From the NCBI GenBank assembly GCA_026004615.1, contig BPJM01000002.1:62001-126000 (forward strand): a stretch of DNA of 64,000 nt, read 5' to 3'. The position numbers and the translations under genes were made by a program. Positions 47,087 to 57,300 of this stretch are shown here, piece after piece (within the stretch, counting starts at the first letter, position 1; each line of letters opens with the position of its first letter). The notes beneath the pieces were generated by a model. The model saw only the letters and a program-made list of their open reading frames with translations. It was not told the origin of the DNA and searched no databases. Source of the stretch: Planctomycetota bacterium. Lineage in GTDB: Bacteria > Planctomycetota > J058 > J103.

Positions 47087-48131
47087 AGACCTCACCGACG
47101 TAGGCACACCCCCGGCAGTAGGGGTGGCAGTGCGGACCATTCAGGGTCTTGCGAAAAGCGGCTGCGAAGGCGCCGCACCAGATATCGTGAAAAGATCGGA
47201 GGTGAAGGTTGCCATAGGTGTAGGGGTTGAACATGTTGCAGGCCTGCACGTCCAGATTCCATCGGATGACGACCTCACGCCACGGCCTGTCGCAGCCTGA
47301 AGCCGAGGTTCTACAGGCCGAGGCGAGCTTGATTGCACGACTGCCGAGTCGGTCTGGCAGAAATAGACGCACACCGAGTTGGCGTGCCGTTTGTTCGGCG
47401 TTACTGAACTCGGCGATTGCACGCTCTGCGACTCGCTCCAGCCACGCCATCGAGGGCAGTTTCGCGACGTTGACAACGACATTAGGGAAGCCCATGGCGT
47501 GGGCGAGTTCGACGACGGGCGCGAGTTGGTCGACGTTCAGCGACTGCAGAGTGAACAACAGATGGAGGTTGTCGGAGCGATCGAGCCTCTTGGCATACGC
47601 TCCTACCGCCTGGGCGCGCGCTTGGAGCGCCGCAAAACGAGCCGGGCGCCGCAATACCTCGAACACGGCCGGATCGGCGGCGTCCCAGGAGAAAAGTAGC
47701 GTCGCCCCGTCCGCGACCATGCGTTCGTAGATCGCAAGCGGACCTGTTCCGTTGGTGATCAGCTCGACGGACACCGGATACTGCGCAAGCACGTCGAGGT
47801 AGCGTTCAAATTCGGGCACGAGTGTGGACTCGCCGAGGCCGTTGAGGCGAACCTCACGTGCATGCGACAACAGTTCACATGCAAGACGCTCGAACGTCGC
47901 CAGCGGCATGATCCGGCGAAGATCGACCCCAAAGCGTCCGACGCGGCACATCGGGCAGTCGAGGTTGCAGGTATTCGCAAGTTCGACAATGAATCTCTCA
48001 GGCCAGGGGAGCGCACGCCGCGACGCCTTTCGAAATGCGTCGTACCAAGCGTCTCGGTCCTCGGCCTCAATTGCGTCGAAGTTTCTTTGCGCGAGGGCGA
48101 ACGCCGACGCTTCCGGTGGAAACGAGTTCAC
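47067..48131 (-). CDS. Radical SAM protein with SPASM-like C-terminus (second type), operon B
   Basis: This is a 354-aa radical SAM enzyme. The cluster motif is ELANTCNLDCPMCRVG at residue ~55, with RLNGLGESTL as the GGE-equivalent. Near the C-terminus, RWNLDVQACNMF and CHPYCRGCAYVGEV give the cysteine pattern of a SPASM-like domain. It is clearly different in sequence from the other radical SAM protein of the operon. GTG 48131 overlaps the stop of the small gene by four bases and has GGAGG about six bases upstream, which decides the start. Confidence 0.87.
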   Translation of the reverse strand: MNSFPPEASAFALAQRNFDAIEAEDRDAWYDAFRKASRRALPWPERFIVELANTCNLDCPMCRVGRFGVDLRRIMPLATFERLACELLSHAREVRLNGLGESTLVPEFERYLDVLAQYPVSVELITNGTGPLAIYERMVADGATLLFSWDAADPAVFEVLRRPARFAALQARAQAVGAYAKRLDRSDNLHLLFTLQSLNVDQLAPVVELAHAMGFPNVVVNVAKLPSMAWLERVAERAIAEFSNAEQTARQLGVRLFLPDRLGSRAIKLASACRTSASGCDRPWREVVIRWNLDVQACNMFNPYTYGNLHLRSFHDIWCGAFAAAFRKTLNGPHCHPYCRGCAYVGEVYDRKNR

Positions 48132-48352
48132 GAACGACCTCCTATCGACCAGCCCAGGTTGTAAGCCAACCGCTGAACGACCCGCAGCAGCAGGAACACT
48201 GCGCGCACTCGCCAGGGCAGACCGTCCTCGCGATACAGCGCGGCGTGCCAGCGCAAATCCCGCGCAATCTCGGCGGGCGTCGCTGGCGGTGGTCGCAATC
48301 CCTTCCAGCGGCTCGCCGTTGGTCGTCGTCTCCAGAGATCCGCAAGTGACAT
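48128..48352 (-). CDS. Small basic protein leading operon B
   Basis: This is a 74-aa protein, basic and Arg/Trp-rich at the start (MSLADLWRRRPTASRWKG). A helical middle (TPAEIARDLRWHAALYRE) leads to a hydrophobic/basic helix (RAVFLLLRVVQRLAYNLGW). I do not recognise it. ATG 48352 follows a purine-rich AAGGGAAGAG. Its stop is joined to the radical SAM start (GTGA). It has no cysteine, no leader-core layout and no Gly-Gly site, so it is not an obvious peptide precursor. A perfect TTGACA lies at 48413-48408 upstream, without a good -10. Confidence 0.6.
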   Translation of the reverse strand: MSLADLWRRRPTASRWKGLRPPPATPAEIARDLRWHAALYREDGLPWRVRAVFLLLRVVQRLAYNLGWSIGGRS

Positions 48353-49144
48353 GGCTCTTCCCTTCGCCGCTTTCCGTCGTCCCACAACCGTGTGGCGACT
48401 CCGGCGGTGTCAAACGCCATGCCATCTCGCAGCCGACCGCCAAAATACAGGCAAGTCTTGGAGCGGAAGAAACTTACGCCCGACCCAATCCAACGAGACG
48501 ACATTCGCCGAGGAATCGTGATCGCTCGAGCGGAATCTCCTTTCCGCACGCCCTGTGTGACCGTCGGCCCGGATTTGTCTCTGGCTCTGGTTATGACCCA
48601 CCTGCGCTGACCCCTTGCGCCGGAGCGCCTTTGCTCTCCCAGCCAACGATCGAGGGGCGACTTAATGACAGGCTGGTTTTCGTGGTCTCCAGACGCGGAA
48701 CGCCCCCCGACGTTCGTCCTGGCGTTGCCGTTGCCAAGATCCAGGCAACCGTCGTGGCGAGGCGCTTCAGCGATGGGAAACACGCTTCCCTCGCCGGCCG
48801 GCCCCCCCCGAACCAAGACCAGCAGTTCATGCGCGTCCGCACGGTCGCGCCAGCGGCGCAAGGGCGGACGATAGGCCCTGCATCACATGCACATGTGACC
48901 GAAGCGAGCACGCCGGTGTCGCCGCCTGCTGTTCTGGCGGAGGCAGAACACACCAAGACCCACGACGTCATCGCCCGGTGCGTAAGGCGCGCCCGACGCC
49001 TTGGCGGAGGGAACCAGGCCGGGGGACGCTGCTTGGAGCCCGAACTCGCTCCTCCCGCGCCGGCAAGCCTGCGGCCGACGCGATCATTTTCATGTCAGAT
49101 TGCCAACGCCGACAGCGTCCTGGTACTGGAAGGAGGACGCGGCG
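48353..49144. other. Gene-poor stretch between operon B and a zinc-finger gene
   Basis: No gene is accepted here. A plus-strand frame around 48570-48800 reads LLSQPTIEGRLNDRLVF, faintly like an IS1380 transposase segment, but the match is too short to annotate. The operon B promoter should lie in the first ~100 bases. Confidence 0.4.
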
Positions 49145-49372
49145 ATGAGCAGGCCGATCTGTGACGAATGCGGGGAACCCATTGTGGTCCGGTTCGGTCC
49201 CTACAGCACGTTCTGGGGCTGCACTGCGTTTTCGAGGTCCCGCAACACGAAACCCCGCAAGGCGGGGTACGCCCATCGCGGCGAGGACGTGTACTGGGTT
49301 CCGGAACACGGCTTTTGTTCGCAATGCGGCGCGCAGGAGCGCCCTTACTGCGGCGCCTGTCGCTGCGGCTGA
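49145..49372 (+). CDS. Small protein with a topoisomerase-type C4 zinc finger
   Basis: This is a 75-aa protein. CDECGEPIVVRFGPYSTFWG followed by a cysteine resembles the C4 zinc finger of topoisomerase I (zf-C4_Topoisom, CxxCG..L..R.G.YG.F.GC). A second cluster, CSQCGAQERPYCGACRCG, ends the protein. AAGGAGGA lies about nine bases before ATG 49145. It stands alone between operon B and a transposase remnant, probably mobile-element cargo. Confidence 0.65.
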   Translation: MSRPICDECGEPIVVRFGPYSTFWGCTAFSRSRNTKPRKAGYAHRGEDVYWVPEHGFCSQCGAQERPYCGACRCG

Positions 49373-49509
49373 TCTGACAACGCGACGAGCCTGGAACTAA
49401 GCCCCAAAGAGAGCTTTACGAAGGAGAGGCGTCTTCCGCCGCCCCGAAGAAGCTCGCACCGCTTTCCAGCTCATTTCCGCCCGCAGGGTATTACGTGGCC
49501 TGCCCGGGC

Positions 49510-50153
49510 CGGGGCAGCCACCACCGCCATCGTTGCGACCACATCCTGGGACAACTCGTGAAGAAGCTCGAAGACAAGGAAGTTGCTGCCACGAGCAAGA
49601 AAGGTGCGGATCTTCGTGCGAACGCCGCCTTCAACCGCTACCTCAAGATCCACAAGGGCCGACTCGTGCTTGACCGCGCCAAGGTGAAGCGCGAGCAGCG
49701 ATACGACGGCAAGTGGGTGCTGCGAAGCAACCTATCGGGGCAGGGGGCGGCCGATCTGGCGGACACTACAAGGAGCAAAGCAGGATCGAAGCTGACTTCC
49801 GAGCTCTCAAGAGCTTCATCGAGCCCCGCCCTGTCTACCACCACACCCAGCCGCGTGTGCGCGCCCATGTCTTCGTGTGCGTCCTTGCGAAGCTGCTCGT
49901 GGTCGAACTCGAGCGCCGCCTCACGAAGACCGGCACGAAGAAGTTCACTGTGCGCCGCGCTCTCGAGATCCTGAAGCAACTACGCGCGACTCGGGTCACC
50001 GTCGGTCACGAAGAGCGTTGGCTGCGGACCGAACTCAACGACGACATGCGGTCGGTGCTCGCCGCCCTCGACGTCACCGAACGCAGCCTTCCCATTGCAC
50101 CCGGGGGCCGCCGCCTCGTAGTGCCAAACGCCCCAAGCTTCCAGCAATTTTAA
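49510..50153 (+). pseudogene. IS1634-family transposase, C-terminal part, frameshifted
   Basis: Two frames together read the end of an IS1634 transposase. The first, from about 49510, gives NRYLKIHKGRLVLDRAKVKR and YDGKWVLRSNL. The second, from about 49760, gives SRIEADFRALKSFIEPRPVY, HHTQPRVRAHVFVCVLAKL and ends at 50153. The break lies near 49740-49765. The 5' two thirds are missing, so it cannot make an active transposase. Confidence 0.75.
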
Positions 50154-51518
50154 TTTTTTTCACGAAAAGCGTTGCGGTGAAATTTCGTCGCAAAACCGTA
50201 AAGGGCGCGTCTGTCTTTCCTGAGGTCGATTCAGGTGGGCCGTGGTTCTCTGAGCGCCCGCATGGTAGCGGGCGTCGGCGCCCATATGGGAAGGAGAGAA
50301 GCAACAGGCGGAGGTTTCTGATTCGGCGGCCGGATCAGGAATCCCCCTGGGGGGCGAACGCGGCCAGCTACCTACCAGCCGCCGCGTAGCGTGCTGACGA
50401 TTCGCGCCTTTTCGAACGCGCGATGCCAGCCGGCACGCCACAACCCAACTTGCGCACTCGAAACCGGGCAAGCTATACTTAACACGGCCTCCTTCGCCCG
50501 GTGGAGCCCTTGCGAGATGGGCACAGCGACGGACGCTTGCAACACGTGCGAGGCCCTGCGACTCAAATGTGGCTCTCGCTCCGCGGCTCGCGGCACCTCG
50601 CACTTGCAAGCTGTCGCGCACAGCGACGAGTTTCGAAACGCCCCAGAACGCATCGCAACGCGCGAGCGCGCCAAGGCAAGGACGCCTCGGCCACGCTGGA
50701 CGCCGGCCCCAGGAGATCCGCTTGGACCTCCTTCCACCGTCTGCGGCGCGTCGTCACTGCGATGACAAGGAACGTGCCCCCTTCGATGCCGCAGCTAGAG
50801 AGTTGCAGGACCAGCGCTGTCTCTTTTTCTCGAAAGGTCGCGGCAACCTGCGGCCGGCCTTACCTTTCCCTCCGATCTCCGGCGCGCCGTCGAGGCTTGG
50901 CAACTGCCAGCGCACGCACCAAGGCACTCGCCTCGCCGCGCAACCTTCCGTGCACCCGAACTCGCCGAGCCCTGTTACGCCACGAGGTTGCGCGAAACGA
51001 TCGTCTGCTCACACCGCCGCATAGACTGCTCAACGGGCGCGTAGACGACCGCGCACCTCGCCACGCCGTCCTTGGTGGCCAAGCACGCGAAACACACACA
51101 AGGCACGCGCAGACAGAGTGCACTGCGAAAGGCCGGCCTGAAAATGCCGCGCTTCGCGACGCCGGGCCAAAGGCCCCACACCCTCGCGTCCCCGTCTCCC
51201 CGACGCTCCGACAACCAAGAGTTTCACACCCGGGACCGACGTTGGCCAACGGGCGCAAGACGACGCCATGCACCCCAACGACGCCACCCCCATAACGCAA
51301 TTGCCCGCGGACAACAGCGGCGCTGGCACCCGAAGCTCCCTCTCGTGGAGACACGACTTCGGTTACGCCGAGGTCGAGCCGCCACGACCATGTCGTCTCC
51401 GTCAACGTGTTGAGCCGAACAGATTACCGTTGATCGCTGAGCGCGGAACCGCGGCTCCAACTCGAAGCCGCGCCACGCGCCGGCTCTCCGACCCAGAAAC
51501 CTCACGACGCAGTTCGCC
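50154..51518. other. 1.4-kb gene-free stretch before operon C
   Basis: No gene is recognised on either strand. The stretch starts right after the transposase remnant with a T-rich end (about 50150-50165) and runs to the ATG of the kinase-helicase gene. Open frames lack ribosome binding sites and motifs. It may contain the operon C promoter, but no clear -35/-10 pair was seen. Confidence 0.45.
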
Positions 51519-54348
51519 ATGAAGCCGACACGCACATACATAACCTTGTCAAATACCGCGCAGAACGACACTTCGCGTCCAGCGCGCGACGTGGACACCG
51601 ACGGCTCCGGTCCACGGCATGCTGAGCAGCCGCTGCAAATCGCGAACGGCACTCGGCTGCTCGACGGCCGGTTCGAGGTTCTCGAAGAACTTGGCCGCGG
51701 GGGTATGGGCCAGGTCTTTCGGGTGAAGGATCACCAACTCGAGACCGAACGCGCCCTCAAGATCTCCACGTCCTTGGACAATCGGTCCGACGCGACGATC
51801 AAAGCTCTTCAGCAAGAGCTCGAACTTCTGCGCAACATCGATCGGCCCGACTACTTCCCGCGACTCCACGAGTGGTTCCGCATCGGGGACAGGCTGGCCA
51901 TCGTGATGAGCCTTGTTCCAGGCATACCGCTCTCACGCTTCGTCGACACGACGCCGCTTGAAAAGATCGACTGCAGTGTACTCGTGCGCCTGATCGACCA
52001 GATTGTCGATCGGCTCGAGTACCTCCACAGCTACCCCGGGGGCCAGATCGTCTTTCGCGACCTCAAACCATCCAATGTCATGGTGGAACCCGGAACACTG
52101 AAGGTACGGCTGATCGATTTCGGAATTTCCGGGCTATTCGACCCACTTGCCTCTGGCATGCCGATTCGGGGCACCGAGGGATATCTCGACCCCCATGTCT
52201 TGCGAACCCGTATCCACGGTCCTACAGCCGATCTCTATGCTCTCGGCCAACTCATTCGGTATCTGCTCTTTGCGAAGCACCCAACAACGAACGCACCAGG
52301 CGACACCAACATACCGTACGCGCAACAACGGCGGCTGTCGGAGCAATGGTGCTCGCTCGCGGAGGCACTCACCGCGGATGATCCCCAGCGTCGACCGTCG
52401 CTCGTGGCAGTACGGCGGCGCATCGAGGAGATTCACCAGGACACTCTGAGCGCAGACTCGGCCGATTCGCTGCCCGAGATAGAAACCTGCAAGGACTGTG
52501 GCTACGACCTTCTCCCGGCGCAGGTGTTTTGCGTCTCCTGCGGCGCGCGAACCGTTCCCGAACCCAATGTGCCAGAGCGCACGATCCAACGGCTTCAGAG
52601 ACGCCTCGACGGCGTGGCCTCCCCGCCGACGCCGCCTGCTGCGGAAACGATCCGCCAGCGCTTCCTGAAGCGATTCGCAGATTCCGCCGTCGGCAGATTG
52701 CACGCACATCGGACCTATCTGCGGATATTGGAGGCCTCGCTTGATGATGGTTTTGGCACCTTGCGATCGCTTGGGCGCGCAAGCGTGTTGCCCTATGATT
52801 ACCAGCAACGAGCCGCGCTTCGAGTGTTGCGGGAGTTTCAGGGACGGGCGCTCCTCGCAGATGAGGTCGGACTCGGCAAGACAATCGAAGCGGCGCTGAT
52901 CGCAAGCGAGTATGACGTCCGAGGACTCGCACGCTCCATGCTGGTGATCGCTCCCTCCGCCTTGGTCGATCAATGGAAACAAGAGCTGGCGCGCTTCGGC
53001 CTCGACTTCATCGTCTTGCGGAAAAGCACGGACTTGCAGCGCCTCGCTCGCCCGCCGCGACGCTACATCATATCCCACGGCCTTCTGCGCAAGAGCAACG
53101 CACCGCAGCTCGAACGCGCGTGGGATCTCATCATCGTCGACGAAGCACACAACTTTCGGCGTCTCACAAACGTTCGCAGCCGCCTCCTCGCACGAATGCA
53201 GTCGCGCTATCTTCTCTTTCTTTCGGCAACACCCGTCCAGACCAGCCTTGACGACCTATACAATCTCATGTCGCTGCTCCGTCCCGGATTTCTTGCTGCC
53301 GACAGATCGCGCTTTCAGCGCCTGTTCGTTTTTTTCCGGCGACCGCCTGCGCCTCAAAAACGCCGCGAAGCTCCGCAACCGTCTGCGCAGCGTGATGATT
53401 CGCAATCGCCGGCGCGAATGCCTGGTCCAGTTTCCAGAGCGCGTCGCGCACTCCTTCCACGTAACACTCGACGACGAGGCCAGGGAGGCCTACGGGGACC
53501 TGGTGCGCGAGTGCAAACGTCTCGGACGCAGCCAGGGAATCGTCAGAGCGACGTTTCTGCAACTCTTCTGCTCCTCCTACAGTGCCCTCGACGCGTCCCT
53601 GCAGAAGAGCTCCTCCGGCCACCAGCTCAACCGAGATACATTTGCGGCACTTGTTCGACGCGAGCACTTCAAACTACGCGCACTCCGCGAAAAGATTCTC
53701 CCCATGCTCGAAGGCCAGAAGACGCTCATCTTTTGCCAGTACCGGGAAACACAACGCGAGGTGTTCGAGTCGCTGCGTCGCGACGGCCACCACGTCGCCA
53801 CGATCTGCGGCGTGTCGGGAAGGGAAAAGACCCAGCGCATTCTGCGCTTCAAGCAAGATCCCGACGCGCACCTTCTGATCTGCAACAGCACGGCGTCTGA
53901 GGGCCTCAATCTGCAGTTTTGCAGCGCACTCGTGAACTACGATCTGCCGTGGAACCCCATGCGCCTCGAGCAGCGCATCGGCCGCATCCAACGTTTGGGT
54001 GCAGTCGCGCGCCGGATTCATATCTTCAATCTTTTCGCTAAGGGCACCATCGAGGACTTTCTGTTCGAGGTGCTCGACAAACGCCTTCACTTGTTCTCCG
54101 AATCGATCGGCGTTATCGAGCAAGTGTTGGGGCGGCTCGAAGAGGGCGAAAGCTTCGAGGCTCTCGTCTTCAATGCGCTGTTCGAGGACGATTTCGAATC
54201 GTACGCGCGAAAGGTGGGCCAACGTCTGGCGAAATTGCGGGAGCAGAACCGAAAGGAAGAGGAGCAGGCCGCATCGATTCTCGATGCTTTCGAACTCGAC
54301 GCGCTCTTCGATGACGTAGCGAGCGATTTGAGAGCACGCGGACTATGA
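51519..54348 (+). CDS. Ser/Thr kinase - zinc ribbon - SNF2-type helicase fusion, with a one-base frameshift (operon C)
   Basis: This is about 942 residues if the frame is joined. The kinase lies at ~50-310: GRGGMGQVF loop (57), catalytic FRDLKPSN (~180, FRD in place of HRD) and DFGIS (~200). A zinc ribbon follows (CKDCG...CVSCG, ~323-341). Then comes an SNF2/HepA-like motor: LADEVGLGKT (~446), VDEAHNFRR (~540), FLSATPVQ (~566), NSTASEGLNLQ and RIGRIQRLG. The frame breaks near 53327-53335 in a run of seven T; removing one T restores ...RLFVFSGDRLRLKN.... Either an assembly error or a real slip. Its stop overlaps the next start by four bases. Confidence 0.88.
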
Positions 54349-57300
54349 GGAGTTCTGAACCGCCTAGAACGCAGCCACGCCACGACAGGAGCATGCCACA
54401 GGCTCGCCTGCGGCAGTACGTCCTGGACAGCTTGGAACTGCTCGGATTTGCACTCGAGTTCGAGTCTCACGGGATTATCTCGGCCAAGACGCCGGACGCG
54501 CTCTACCGGCATTTTGACTGCAAGCCGCTCTACCGGTTGTGTTTCGACAAAGAGACCGCATTTCTGGATCATGACCTCGAACTCGTCGTTCCGGGCAGCC
54601 GGTTTCTGCAGCTACTCCGCGAGGCCTTGGCGCGTCACAATTGCATCGCGCATGTCGTCGCAACGCCCGAGAACACTGCGCTGATTCGCAAGGATCTGAA
54701 ACACGAGTTCGAAACACGCTGCACCTTCTTCAACGGCTCGCTGCACGCTGCACGCCTCATTCGCCGCTTCCGACGTCTGGCCCGCTACTCCGCCTTGGTC
54801 ACCCACTCGATCGCCGCGACGGAGCAACAGCTCGTTCCCGTGATGGTGGATCTGGATACCGGTGAGTTGGCCGACATGGCAGAACTCAAGGCCACGCGGC
54901 AATACGATCTCGAAGAGTACCAGCGCATCCACCAGGACGCCGCCCCCCTGCGCCGCGTAAGTCCGGAGGAACTCGCCCGGCATATCGACCAGGTGACGGC
55001 GCACGTATGGGGCAGATTGCGCAACGACCTACTTGCCGAGTGGACGCGCACGGCAAGCGCGATTGCGGATCAATTGGCCGAGAGCGAGGCTTTCTTCCGC
55101 CAGCAGCTCCAGGAGAGCGCGTATCCGAGGGAGGTCCAGGGAGCGCACCAGGCGCGCCTTCAGGCGCTGCAAGAACAACTCAAGACACACGTGGACCTCG
55201 AAATCGTGGGCGTTGTCGCCATTCATCGTGAGATTCCTGAAGTGGAGGCGCGCTTCTCGAACGACAAGGGCGACGAGGCGACACTTCACCTGGCGCTGGA
55301 CTCGTCGCTCGCCGACTTGAGCCTTCGCTACTGCGCCACCTGCGACGAAGTTCGTGAAGCGTACTTCGTTTCGTACCGCGACAGCGTCTTGCTCTGCCAG
55401 GAGCACGGTGCCCTCTGTCGCTCCTGCGGCGACGCCACACGCCGCGACGATCTCGGCTGCGAAGGCGCCACCCACCCCTCGACGGAACCTGGGGATTGCT
55501 CAGCATGTCGGATCGCCTGTGCGCTCTGCGACCGCGCACTTTGCCAGCTGTGCAAACACACGACCACATGCTGCGAGGTCAATTCCTGTGACAGCTGCAC
55601 CCTTTCGTGTTCGTTTGCGGGCTGCCAACAATCGCGACTGTGTCGAGAACACGCCCTGCAGTGCAGAGAGTGCGGTCACCGGTTTTGCCGCGACCACGCG
55701 GCGATTGCCGACTGCTGCGGCGCCGCAGTCTGTGCGGCGTGCGCGGCGCGTTGCCCGGTGGACGACCAGCTGTTGTGCACCGAGCACCGGGTCGCTTGCC
55801 TAGGCTGTGAGACCGCCTATTGCCGTGAAGCACACCCCGACCTCAACTGTACGCTGTGTAACGGGCTGGTCTGCGCGTCCTGCATCGACCTGGCTGCACG
55901 TTGTCAGCTCGATCAACACCGACTCTGCCCCGAACACGCCGCCAGGTGCGCGGAATGCGATGCCGCGCTGTGCGTGACCCACCGCGAACTGGCATGCCGC
56001 GTCTGCAGCTCGTACCGATGCGTCGAGCACATAACGCATTGTCCGTCCTGCGGCAGTCCGTGTTGCGACGAGCACCGCGGCACTTCGAATCTTGGCGCCG
56101 TGGAGATCTGCCCCGCTTGCTCTGTGCAGTGCGCGGCCTGCGAGAACACCGTCGCTCGAGAGCAGGTGACCAAGACCACTTGTTGTGGCGTGACGCTTTG
56201 CTCGGCATGCGCACTTGCATGCACCGTCTGCGCCGAGACGAGTTCCGCCGGCGGCAGCCCAGGCTGTCTCGAGGAGACCACCGCTGCCGCGCCGATCCTC
56301 TGCCCTGATCACGTCATTCGCTGCACGGCATGCCAGGCGACGCTATGCAATCGCCATGAAGACCTCACATGCTGGGCATGCGGCTTGCCGTTCTGCCCCG
56401 ATCACCTCCGCCCCTGTGCGTCCTGTGGAACCGTCGTTTGTGCCGAACACCGCAGTCGCTCGGCTGCTGGCGACACCGAGATTTGCGCGGCCTGCACCAC
56501 GGTATGTCAGGGCTGTGGCATGCCGGTCTATCAGGGCGAGGTGAACCAGACGGTGTGCTGCGCAGCGTGTCTGTGTTCTCGCTGCGCAGCGACGTGCGCG
56601 GTCTGCGGGTGGCCCATCTGCAAGACGCGCCATGCCCGTCCCTGCAAGGAATGCCACGCCGTTGTCTGTGCCGACCGCCACGCGAACCACGCGTGCGTGA
56701 CCTGCGGGCAGGTACTCTGTACGACGCACTTTGGTGCATGCCCTTTCTGTGGCCGCGGGACATGCTCGGAACACCGGATCATGGTTGGCCGCGACAGCCT
56801 GCCAGGCTGCTTCGAGTGCGTAATCGCGTGCGGCTCCTGCGGGCGGCAGACGTGGAAGTCCGAAACCGCCCCCACCTCCTGCTGCGGAGTGCGCCTCTGC
56901 CCCTTTTGTGTTCGCAAGTGCGCCCAATGCGGCACAGCCCTGTGCCCCCAGCACGCGCTCGAATCCGACTTTTCCGCACGACCTGTCTGCAGCAGTTGCG
57001 TTCAACGCTGCCTGCACTGCCGAAACCGCCTGCTGCCCCGCGAATGCGAGCGCTGCTCTTCATGCAGCGGACCTCTCGGTCCCTGCTGTCCCGAGCAACG
57101 GTGTTCCAGCTGTCGCCAGCGGCTCTGTGACGCTTGCAGCCTGCGCTGCGCACTCTGCGCTTCGATGGGGCGTGCCGAAGAATACTGCGCACAGTGCGCG
57201 TACGGGCCCGGCGACCCCCGACAGGTGCGACTCGGCGTGTGCGCTCACCCCGATTGCGGCACCTACTTTTGCAGTCGACACGGCAAGCGATTTCGACTCA

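Noticed and set aside
48128..48352. Classical RiPP precursor for operon B
   Set aside because: The product lacks a leader-core boundary, a Gly-Gly site, Cys residues and repeats, and it has a hydrophobic helix.
48570..48800. Trace of an IS1380-type transposase (LLSQPTIEG...)
   Set aside because: Only a handful of residues agree and the surrounding frame does not continue the match.
37371..51518. Sigma54 -24/-12 promoter (TGGCAC-N5-TTGCA) for the RtcR-like regulator to act on
   Set aside because: I scanned by eye before operons A, B and C and found only partial matches such as TGGCAC at 43358 without a -12 box.
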